NCBI GenBank assembly: GCA_028714615.1
Contig: JAQTMA010000011.1
Location: forward strand, 1-46,617
DNA length: 46,617 nucleotides
From: Anaerolineaceae bacterium
GTDB lineage: Bacteria; Chloroflexota; Anaerolineae; Anaerolineales; Anaerolineaceae
Direction of reading: 5' to 3'
Positions 9,067 to 17,085 of the stretch are shown here, in pieces; position 1 is the first letter of the stretch; each line of letters begins with the position of its first letter. Under the pieces are notes generated by a model. That model had not been told where the DNA came from. It ran no database searches and saw only the letters and a program-made list of their open reading frames with translations. The translations under genes were made by a program, and so were the position numbers.

Positions 9067-10431
9067 ATGAGCGCATCCAATTCTCCATTCTTTGACGCAA
9101 ATTTCGATTATTCTGAAATTGCACAGATTCTTGAAAAGATAGATAACAACATCAGGTTCAGAGAAGAGTTATTCAAACCGGATGAAAATGAAGCATTTAC
9201 TGACGAGCTGCCTCCCCCATCACCGGTGAGTATCCCGGATGTCGGTAACCGGGTTTCTGAGAACAAGAATTATCATGCACCTTATTTCATCAGTAATACG
9301 CGGTCTCTCTCAAGCCTGGTAAAGCTCCTACTCAATCTGCCGATCAAGCTGTTTGGCAGGAAACAACACTACTTCAACCGGGAAGTTCTGGATATGCTGG
9401 CCAGCTTGAATGTTGCTGTGCACGATCTATCGAGGTTGGCCGAGTACGATACAAAACTCTATTCGCACGTAATCCGGCAATCTGGTAATCTGGAGGAACT
9501 GACAGAGAAAGTCAAGACGTTAACCAGTCAGGTGGCTCAGAATAATGAACAAATCGAACGGCTGACAAAGAGCTACGAGGTACATCACGAATGGCTCCAA
9601 AAGCAGGCTGAAGACTTGAATGATAAGGGCAAATGGCTCGAACAACTTGGGGAGAATATTCGATCAAATAATTCGTGGCTGCAGCAGATGGATGCCGAAC
9701 AAAAAGGATTGAACCAAGGGGTCGAACAACTTGGGGAGAATATTCGATCAAACAATTCGTGGCTGCAGCAGATGGATGCCGAACAAAAGGGATTGAGCAA
9801 ATGGGTCGACCTGGTAGACCGGAAACAAAAAATGCTGGCGCTAGATCTTCGCGAATCCGTCACACTAAACCGACCATCCGAGTCCATGTACCCGGAACCG
9901 CGATTCATCCACCCAGATACATATCCCGAAAAAATTCGAAATATGGGCAACCATCTGATGGTAAATTTAGGCTGCGGAGAAAAACCGCTGCCTGGCTATA
10001 TCAACGTAGACTACCGAGAAGTACCTGATGTGGATATTATTGCAGATATCCATCGTCTACCATTTGAGCCAGGAACATTGAGTGAAATCGCCTCGGCGCA
10101 CCTGGTCGAACACTTCCGCGAGCACCATTTCAAAAAAGTCATCTTACCCTATTGGAAGCAGTTATTATCTGCGGGAGGCTGCCTGCGAATCATTTGCCCA
10201 AACTGGGCAGCTATGTTGGATAGGCTGAACACGGGGGAGATGTCACTCGAAGAATTTAAATTACTCACATTCGGAAGCCAAGATTATCAGGGTGATGATC
10301 ATTTTGCGATGTATACCCCCGATTCGTTGAAAAATGCATTGATCGAGAATGGCCTGGAGCAGGTCGAATTCATTACAGAAGTACGAATGAACAGTATTTG
10401 TCCTGAAATGGAAGTAGTGGCGATGCGGTAA
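9067..10431 (+). CDS. Coiled-coil SAM methyltransferase beside ABC exporter
   Basis: A 454-residue protein. Residues about 1-110 are a poorly defined N-terminal part. Residues about 115-270 are rich in heptad-like Leu/Glu/Gln/Lys patterns and predicted coiled coil. Residues 299-454 are a class I SAM-dependent methyltransferase domain: NLGCGEKPLPGY, a ribose-binding acidic residue in NVDYRE, then AHLVEHF and GGCLRIICPNW. In the known WbdD system a methyltransferase with a coiled coil controls O-antigen chain length beside Wzm/Wzt. Here the order is reversed (coil first), so a capping or ruler role is inference. Residues about 191-246 are a tandem 28-residue duplication. A TTGAGG ribosome binding site precedes the ATG. 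Confidence 0.85.
   Translation: MSASNSPFFDANFDYSEIAQILEKIDNNIRFREELFKPDENEAFTDELPPPSPVSIPDVGNRVSENKNYHAPYFISNTRSLSSLVKLLLNLPIKLFGRKQHYFNREVLDMLASLNVAVHDLSRLAEYDTKLYSHVIRQSGNLEELTEKVKTLTSQVAQNNEQIERLTKSYEVHHEWLQKQAEDLNDKGKWLEQLGENIRSNNSWLQQMDAEQKGLNQGVEQLGENIRSNNSWLQQMDAEQKGLSKWVDLVDRKQKMLALDLRESVTLNRPSESMYPEPRFIHPDTYPEKIRNMGNHLMVNLGCGEKPLPGYINVDYREVPDVDIIADIHRLPFEPGTLSEIASAHLVEHFREHHFKKVILPYWKQLLSAGGCLRIICPNWAAMLDRLNTGEMSLEEFKLLTFGSQDYQGDDHFAMYTPDSLKNALIENGLEQVEFITEVRMNSICPEMEVVAMR
9638..9805 (+). repeat. Tandem 84-bp duplication inside the coiled coil
   Basis: Two adjacent 84-bp copies, 9638-9721 and 9722-9805. They differ at only a few bases, mostly silent, with the main changes at the very end. 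Each encodes 28 residues, containing VEQLGENIRSNN and SWLQQMDAEQKGL, which is exactly four heptads. The duplication therefore lengthens the coil without breaking its register. The near identity at DNA level points to a recent event. Confidence 0.95.
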
Positions 10432-10436
10432 TCCAC

Positions 10437-12755
10437 ATGCGCATTTGTCTATTGAGTCTAACTTATCCTCCTGCAAACACCGAGGGAATTTCACGGCAAC
10501 GCCAGGCGTTAGCCGAAGAATTGGCTCGCCAGGGTCATACCGTCCACGTAGTTACTTGCGGGGTTGAAACGCGTATCCGTTACGAAAGTGGGGTCACCAT
10601 CCACGACATACAACCTGGCGGCGACAATCTGTATGTCGGGCAGTCTGGCGAGGTGGCCGAGTGGGTATCGGCAAGCGAAGCGCTCTCACGGGGCCTGACT
10701 CAAGCACGGTCAGATGGCTCGTTTGATATCATTGACGCTCCGCTATGGTCCGCCCAGGGTTTTGTATCGCTCGCATCCTGCTCCGACCCGGTGGTCATAT
10801 GGCTACAGACCACTCTGGCGCAGCTATTTCGCTTCAGCGGTAGATCGATCGGTCAGGTGGAAAAAACTCTCTTGAGCATGGATCAATACTGCCTCAACCA
10901 TGCATCTGGGATTCTGGCGGATTCGAAGTCCATTATGGACGCCGTCCGGCAAGATTACCGACTGCCCGAATCGATCCTGGCTGGCGTGGCTCACTTAGGC
11001 TTGCCCTCACTGCAGATCAGCAACGCCGATTGGCATCGAACAGGTTGCGAGGCATTAATTGTCGGCAGGCTCGAAGAGAGAAAAGGGACTCCTTTCCTCT
11101 TAGATGTGTTACCCCGAGTACTAAACCGGCATCCACAGCTAACCGTCCGATTCGTAGGATCCGATAACAGCCAAAATGACGGTTGGCTGCAGCGTTACGG
11201 GAAAACCTATGCGGCTACCTTCCGTGCAAAGCATCCCGAGTTTGACCAGCGTGTCTGGTTCGAAGGATATGTCGATGATGAACGAATGGATGAGTTGTAC
11301 CAAAAGGCATCCTTCTTGTTAGTCCCTTCACTTTACGAGTCGTTCGGGCTGATCTACCTTGAAGCCATGCGCTGCAGCCTACCGGTAATCTCATTTGCCA
11401 TCGATGCAGCTTGTGAGATCTTCCCCGCAGGAGAACAGGACGGCGCAATTCTGACGCCGATAGGCAACCGGGATGATTTTACCCTTGCTATCGGCCGCTT
11501 GATCAACCAGGCAGGGCTTGGTGAGAAGATCGGCCGGTGTGGGTTGGAGCGTTTCATGAATGCGTTCACCGCCGAGAAGATGGCCCAGGCCACCCTTGAA
11601 TTCTACCGGCAGGTGATTAATCATCATACGAAGCCAACTCGGAAGGCCGTTACAGTGCTCTATCAAGTGATGGAAGCGCTAGATCTAGGGGATGCCGTCA
11701 GCCAGATTGCAGTGCAGAATGCCGCTCTACTTGGTGAGTTAGGACAGCCGGATTGTGTGCTCACTAAATATTCCCACCCAGGAATAGCAGGCTTTACGAA
11801 ACCCATCCACACCCTTCTTGCAAAACCGGACTGTGGGCTGATCTTCCATTATTGGAACTATAACCATTCCACCTGGACATTGAGCTCCGTTCGCGGTCCG
11901 AAGGCGTTGTATTATCACAACATCACCCCACCGGAATATTTCAAGGTTGGCTCTCCCGGGTACTTCAGCACCACGCGCGGATACCAGCAACTGGCTGAGA
12001 TCGTAAATGATTTCGATCTACTGATTGGCGATTCGGGCTATAACCTGAGCCAGTTGACCCGGTTTCTGAATCAGCCCATACCAGGCTTGGTGATCCACCC
12101 TCATGTGGATGTATGTGCGCTTCAAGCAGAGTCGTTCGACAGAACCCTTGAGGCATCTCTGCGGCAATCGGGAAGTGTGAACTTCTTATTCGTTAGTCGG
12201 GTGGCGCGGAATAAGCGTCAAGACCAGCTCATCCGGCTATTCGACGATTATTACGGCCGGATCGACCGGCATGCCAGCTTGTGGCTGGTAGGCAACGATC
12301 AGGCCGACCCCGATTACCGGGCGGAGTTGGAGCGGCTGCGTCTGGCTTCGCCAGCAGCCGGGCACATTCACTTCACCGGCAAGGTGACGCGCGCCCAGCT
12401 TCTGGCATATTATCGGAGCGCGGATGCTTTTATCTGTGCATCTGAACATGAAGGTTTCTGTGTTCCTATCGTCGAGGCGATGGCCTTCGAGTTGCCGGTG
12501 TTTGCGTACGCTGCAACGGCGGTCCCAGAAACCATGGGAAAAGCGGGCATTCTTCTGCGCAAATGGGACGTTCCGCGTATCTCAGAACTACTGCACTTGA
12601 TCGTAATCGATCCAAACCGTCGAGCGGTTCTCCTCAAAGGTCAGCAGGAGAACCTGCTCCGCTTCAGCACATCCGAGGTGAAGATACGGCTACAGGTTGC
12701 TATGCAATACTTACTAAATCAGGAACCATGTGAGTATATATCCTCCTTGGAATAA
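10437..12755 (+). CDS. Two-domain glycosyltransferase, GT4 + GT4
   Basis: A 772-residue tandem of two GT-B fold GT4 domains. The first (about 1-390) has the N-terminal LSLTYPPANTEGISRQ, ALIVGRLEERKG and the donor-site YESFGLIYLEAMRCSLP. The second (about 400-760) has CGLIFHYWNYNHSTW, NFLFVSRVARNKRQDQL and EHEGFCVPIVEAMAF. It probably adds two sugars in succession to a lipid-linked acceptor at the cytoplasmic face. Its ATG lies 5 nt after the methyltransferase stop, so the two are co-transcribed. Composition is GC-richer than the genes that follow. Confidence 0.9.
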   Translation: MRICLLSLTYPPANTEGISRQRQALAEELARQGHTVHVVTCGVETRIRYESGVTIHDIQPGGDNLYVGQSGEVAEWVSASEALSRGLTQARSDGSFDIIDAPLWSAQGFVSLASCSDPVVIWLQTTLAQLFRFSGRSIGQVEKTLLSMDQYCLNHASGILADSKSIMDAVRQDYRLPESILAGVAHLGLPSLQISNADWHRTGCEALIVGRLEERKGTPFLLDVLPRVLNRHPQLTVRFVGSDNSQNDGWLQRYGKTYAATFRAKHPEFDQRVWFEGYVDDERMDELYQKASFLLVPSLYESFGLIYLEAMRCSLPVISFAIDAACEIFPAGEQDGAILTPIGNRDDFTLAIGRLINQAGLGEKIGRCGLERFMNAFTAEKMAQATLEFYRQVINHHTKPTRKAVTVLYQVMEALDLGDAVSQIAVQNAALLGELGQPDCVLTKYSHPGIAGFTKPIHTLLAKPDCGLIFHYWNYNHSTWTLSSVRGPKALYYHNITPPEYFKVGSPGYFSTTRGYQQLAEIVNDFDLLIGDSGYNLSQLTRFLNQPIPGLVIHPHVDVCALQAESFDRTLEASLRQSGSVNFLFVSRVARNKRQDQLIRLFDDYYGRIDRHASLWLVGNDQADPDYRAELERLRLASPAAGHIHFTGKVTRAQLLAYYRSADAFICASEHEGFCVPIVEAMAFELPVFAYAATAVPETMGKAGILLRKWDVPRISELLHLIVIDPNRRAVLLKGQQENLLRFSTSEVKIRLQVAMQYLLNQEPCEYISSLE

Positions 12756-12788
12756 CTCGAATCCCGAAAAATCCCGGGGTCATCATTT

Positions 12789-12808
12789 AATCTACAAATG
12801 AGTAGATT
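12789..12808 (+). terminator. Possible weak terminator or hairpin
   Basis: AATCTAC, a 6-nt loop, then GTAGATT form a perfect 7-bp stem in the 99-nt gap after the GT4-GT4 gene, followed by GTTTAT. The stem is AT-rich and the T-run poor, so termination strength is doubtful. It lies where base composition changes. Confidence 0.35.
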
Positions 12809-12854
12809 GTTTATGTGGACTTTCAATTCGATAAGTATTCATTGAGGATTAATA

Positions 12855-14672
12855 ATGAATAGCCACAGATATGCGCCGGCTTTCATTATCGCGGATCTCA
12901 TTACTATTTTTGGGATTCTAATTTTGTTATGTAATCAGAAGTATCCAATAGTAGGAATTGATTATCGGTTTATCATTCCTCACTTAATTGATAATTGGAT
13001 CTTTACAAGAACGAGTGGTCAATTGATTCATTGGTATACGCCCAGCTTTGGAGGCGGATTGCCGGTCTATCCCAATCCCCAGGATTTTCAGTTCTCAATC
13101 CCTCAATTCCTAACATACATCTTTAATCCATGGATTGGCGTTTTAGCGTCATATGTTGTCCTTATTACTATTGGTTTTTTGGCTACCTATCATTTTTTGA
13201 AAAGTACGCTCAAATTTCGGTGGCAGGCGGGTATCCTAGGGGCAGTATTTTTCTCGTGTAATGGCTTTATCTTGTTGCACGCCACTGCTGGCCATTTGTG
13301 GTTTCTTGTTTTCCCGTTATTAGCAGTTTTGATTGACGTCTTCTTCCAATCGAGGATTCCATGGATTGTAGCTGGAAGTATCTTTGCCCTGACGGTTGGA
13401 TTAGTAATCTATCAGGGCGGGTTCTACATTATGGTAATCTCCACTCTTTCATTTGGTATCGTTTTCCCATTGGTATACCTAATTAGGCCTGGAATATTTG
13501 ACCCTAAGCGCATGTTTAAACTTGGATTGTCAGCCTGCCTATTGACAGCCTGCCTAGTGGGATCCAAAGTTTTTGCAGTGAACTCGTTCATGCGGTTTTT
13601 TCCTCGTCTTGTAAATGACGAGAACAATGTAGGTGCCTTCAAAGGAATACTTGGCATAGGTTTACAACTATTAGGGACGCCAATCCTGGGTCCGCTTCGC
13701 TGGTTGGCTGGAAGAAACCTGGCAGGACAGTCGCAGTTCCTACAAAAATGGACGGGAACACCTTATGGTTTGTGGGAATTAGACATTTCTGTATCCCCTG
13801 TCATGATTGGCCTCTTCTTGATTGGAGTAATTATCCTTTGCCAAAACACACTCACTGGGAAATTTTATATCCAAAAGAATCAATTTAATCTAGTCGCAAT
13901 CCTGGCTCTGGTCGTTGCTGTCTGGATCACTGTAGAAATGTGCCTTGCAAAAGGCGTTCTATATCCATTTTTCAAACAATTGCCCTATTTACGATCTTTG
14001 CACGTAAATCCCCGGTTCGCATCAGCTTTTATTTTCCCAATGTCAATCCTTGGGGCTTTGGTGGGTAATTATATAGTCGATCATGGCTTGGTGGGGATAA
14101 ACAACCGGGGATTATTCGTTAGTGTAAATATCTTAGCGATCTTGCCTTTTGCGGTTTACCCAACCCTTCCACAAGAACAATTGACGAGGAATTCCTATAA
14201 CATCACAGAAGCAGTAGACATTTTTCAGAGGATCCGGGATGGATATCAGCCCGAGATTAATTGGATAGATGCAACGATTTCTGATGATCAAACATTTCGC
14301 TACCAAGCAAGCACATTAATCCCGTATGACCCAGTATTTGGTTATTATCTGGAAGACTTTCATCCGGAAGTTGTCGAGGGATCAGTTCGGAAAGAAACAA
14401 ACGGTTATTTTAATATGACGAATCCAGCGGGTTTTGTTTTTCCGGAAGTTAATCAGACTCAACCGTTTGAGAGGATCAAAGTCATCGATGCCGATAAAAT
14501 AATTAAATTTTTATCCTATAATGAACCGAATTGGGGGATTCCAACACAGCAAAAACTCTTGAATACTCTCTCTTTAGCAACGTTAGCGAGTATTCTTACG
14601 ATCATTTTGATTTATCAAGTTGGAAAACTTGTTCGTTTTGCTCAACAGGGACATACTTTTCATCAAGTTTAA
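12855..14672 (+). CDS. Polytopic GT-C-like membrane protein
   Basis: A 605-residue protein with a dozen or so hydrophobic helices and two larger extracytoplasmic parts. The first loop holds an acidic residue (VGIDYRF) followed by SFGGGLPVYPNPQ, a layout seen in GT-C/YfhO-like proteins. The C-terminal soluble part (about 450-580) is followed by one last helix. A role in moving a sugar from a polyprenyl-phosphate donor outside the membrane is inference. A GAGG ribosome binding site lies 8 nt before the ATG. It is AT-rich compared with the gene before it. Its last 71 bp overlap tail-to-tail with the gene on the opposite strand. A 15-bp tandem repeat at about 13531-13560 encodes SACLL-TACLV in a helix. 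Confidence 0.75.
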   Translation: MNSHRYAPAFIIADLITIFGILILLCNQKYPIVGIDYRFIIPHLIDNWIFTRTSGQLIHWYTPSFGGGLPVYPNPQDFQFSIPQFLTYIFNPWIGVLASYVVLITIGFLATYHFLKSTLKFRWQAGILGAVFFSCNGFILLHATAGHLWFLVFPLLAVLIDVFFQSRIPWIVAGSIFALTVGLVIYQGGFYIMVISTLSFGIVFPLVYLIRPGIFDPKRMFKLGLSACLLTACLVGSKVFAVNSFMRFFPRLVNDENNVGAFKGILGIGLQLLGTPILGPLRWLAGRNLAGQSQFLQKWTGTPYGLWELDISVSPVMIGLFLIGVIILCQNTLTGKFYIQKNQFNLVAILALVVAVWITVEMCLAKGVLYPFFKQLPYLRSLHVNPRFASAFIFPMSILGALVGNYIVDHGLVGINNRGLFVSVNILAILPFAVYPTLPQEQLTRNSYNITEAVDIFQRIRDGYQPEINWIDATISDDQTFRYQASTLIPYDPVFGYYLEDFHPEVVEGSVRKETNGYFNMTNPAGFVFPEVNQTQPFERIKVIDADKIIKFLSYNEPNWGIPTQQKLLNTLSLATLASILTIILIYQVGKLVRFAQQGHTFHQV

Positions 14673-16839
14673 TCGACCCATATGTGAGTAATGGTAGAAA
14701 TACGAACATACCGACAATCATAACCGGATATTGGTAGCGCATTTCATTCGTAAGACTTGCCGCTACCATAACACATGATTGGATGATTGAAGGAATTGCA
14801 ATTAATGTCATAGAGAATGAACGCGTATATAGCGAATATACAGTTATAGCAAATATCATCAAGTACAGATATATTGCTGGTCTCCATGGAATGTCAGTTT
14901 CTTTGAAGTACTGGTAGGAAGAGACAGAATTAAGAAAATCCCTTATAGCAGGTATCGGTGTATTGTGGTAAACCGTTGTGAACAAGTTTAGATCGAAACC
15001 ATTATTGATTATGCTGGCTCTTTGCCATTTTTCAGTATCCTTATCATATATACGGGTTCCCAGGTAAACTTGAAGAGGCATGTCGGTGATTTGCCATATA
15101 TATGCGCTTTTACAAACGAAGTGTTGTAATGTCACGAATGGATTATCTATAGATAACCGAATAAAAGAATCAACAAGTTTTCCTGCGGATTTTTGATAAT
15201 TCTTTACTGAGTAACCTGCTGTAGAGATCATCCCTATTTCAGAAGTGCAATTATAAGATTTCCAACCATCTGCGGGAAGAATATCAACTAAATATTTATT
15301 CTCAGAACTATTTAATATTCTTGCGTCATTATTGACATGAGAAGCAATACCAAAAAATGAGATGGCTGGGAGAATACTCTCTTTATGACTATCTACTCCT
15401 AACAGATTGGATAACGGTCCAGCGACCAGGGCAAATATTATTAGGCCTGAAGAAAGGCCACTGATCCATTGTTTCCAGTATTTGCGATAATACAGAATTC
15501 CAAATAGTAGAAAACCGAAAGCCACTGGCGAACCATTATGTCGATATAGGGCAACAAGGGCAGATACAATTCCCAGTATAACCCAGGAGTATTTACAATG
15601 TAGCCACCTTCCTCTTGATATTACTACTTTTAAAGCAAGTATAGATAAAGCTAATGTTGAAATGCTATATGCAATATCCTTCCAAAGCGTGACGGTCATT
15701 TGCGGAAATACAGGAATGATACAGAAGAGTGCAATTGTTAACCAACATGCCCATGAGGGAACTCCAATTCTTCTAAATTCTTCTACCCCCCACGCTAATA
15801 CCAGACTCATTGCAAGTATTTGAGCAAGTGCGACAATCGCTGGAGATTTCCATAAGTGGATTAACACCCATATATTCAGAGTGTGGAAGAGGGGATGCCA
15901 ATCAGAGAACTTACCAATGGATGCTTGATTCCATTGATCAAGTGAATCAAGAGTCATTAAACCTGGCCAAAATGCAAGCAAATAGATTGATGAAACAACA
16001 ATGAAAGGAATCGCATACCTGATGTAGTGATAACGAGGAGTCGTTATGGGCAATTGCACTGGTTGTTTTAACGACAAAATCCACGCAATGATGGTCAAGA
16101 ATATAAATGATATTACTGCTCCGGTACAAATATAAGAGAGAATGTATAAAACCGTCTCGTTTACTGGGCTAGATTGCATAGGTAAGAAGATGGTTTTAAA
16201 GTTCATATTTGGAGAATATAAATCAATTATTTGTACTTTATTATCCCAAGTTACTTTTACTCTCCCAGACCAATTGTGGGATATGAATGTAAGTTTGGGA
16301 GGGAAGTCAGCTTGTCCACGCCAACTGATCACGGCAGGTTGATATTTGAAAGAGGAAGGGATCCCATCTTTAATTACCCAGTTACTATCGAGTGATAAAT
16401 GTGATACCGGTACAGTTGCATTCCCAATAGTGAAGCTTTCAACCCACACTTCACTACCTAATGCCAGTGGGTTTTTCCTTCCTAGTGCTGTAATAACCAG
16501 ATTGTGCTCAGTTGGGAGTAGGTTAAAAGGTGCTAACGGAAGTGGAGTTATTACAATCAACGACATACCCATTACTAATGACGCAAAAATAAGAAGTCGT
16601 TTTTGCCTGGCGTTGAATCCTGATATTTTTGGCGTAATAATAAACTTAATTGACGCTCCACTGATAAGTATAAATAGGATAACCGATAGAAATAGTACTG
16701 TTATTCGATCTGTCCAAGATTGTCCAATCACATTTCGGAAGACATACCCGTAATTCACTATTGCACAAAAGAATCCGATAGTCGCGCTTGCAATAATTGT
16801 CTTAATACCGATGTTTCCTATGAGATTCGATTTGCCCAT
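14602..16839 (-). CDS. DUF6020-like membrane protein with N-terminal beta module
   Basis: A 745-residue membrane protein. Residues about 1-100 hold three helices. Residues about 105-225 form a soluble beta-rich module with RKNPLALGSEVW from R121 and SHNWSGRVKV around H188. After another helix comes the DUF6020-like core: FWPGLMTLDSLDQW with W291, WHPLFHT, TLWKDIAY and RHNGSP. All core motifs match the 583-residue paralogue, and the module matches the 268-residue protein at identical residue numbers. It may be a GT-C-like enzyme whose extra module faces outside and binds glycan (inference). ATG start, no clear ribosome binding site. It is AT-rich and transcribed divergently from the next gene. 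Confidence 0.78.
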   Translation of the reverse strand: MGKSNLIGNIGIKTIIASATIGFFCAIVNYGYVFRNVIGQSWTDRITVLFLSVILFILISGASIKFIITPKISGFNARQKRLLIFASLVMGMSLIVITPLPLAPFNLLPTEHNLVITALGRKNPLALGSEVWVESFTIGNATVPVSHLSLDSNWVIKDGIPSSFKYQPAVISWRGQADFPPKLTFISHNWSGRVKVTWDNKVQIIDLYSPNMNFKTIFLPMQSSPVNETVLYILSYICTGAVISFIFLTIIAWILSLKQPVQLPITTPRYHYIRYAIPFIVVSSIYLLAFWPGLMTLDSLDQWNQASIGKFSDWHPLFHTLNIWVLIHLWKSPAIVALAQILAMSLVLAWGVEEFRRIGVPSWACWLTIALFCIIPVFPQMTVTLWKDIAYSISTLALSILALKVVISRGRWLHCKYSWVILGIVSALVALYRHNGSPVAFGFLLFGILYYRKYWKQWISGLSSGLIIFALVAGPLSNLLGVDSHKESILPAISFFGIASHVNNDARILNSSENKYLVDILPADGWKSYNCTSEIGMISTAGYSVKNYQKSAGKLVDSFIRLSIDNPFVTLQHFVCKSAYIWQITDMPLQVYLGTRIYDKDTEKWQRASIINNGFDLNLFTTVYHNTPIPAIRDFLNSVSSYQYFKETDIPWRPAIYLYLMIFAITVYSLYTRSFSMTLIAIPSIIQSCVMVAASLTNEMRYQYPVMIVGMFVFLPLLTYGSIKLDEKYVPVEQNEQVFQLDKSK

Positions 16840-17085
16840 AATATGTGGTAGTTTTTTACATTTTCTTCAAAGCATGATAATTTTGTGGTCATTGGCCGTA
16901 GATAACAATTTCAATTTTACTAGAAAAGAAGGTAAAATCCGGGCAAAATGAAGAAACTGGGGCGATAAGATATAATCAAAACTACAACGAAGAGATCACA
17001 CGAATAGATTACCGGGAAATGTACTCCTTCATACGGCCCCCAGGACTGATGATCTCTTGAATTAACTGATTTAGGAGAAGTCTTT

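Noticed and set aside
9638..9805. Assembly artefact as an explanation of the 84-bp repeat
   Set aside because: The copies differ at several bases and keep the reading frame, so a simple duplicated-read artefact is unlikely, though long reads would settle it.
16971..16976. TATAAT before the gene at 17086
   Set aside because: A perfect -10 hexamer, but the hexamer 17 nt upstream (ATGAAG) matches poorly and the region is AT-rich, so chance is likely. Not listed as a promoter.
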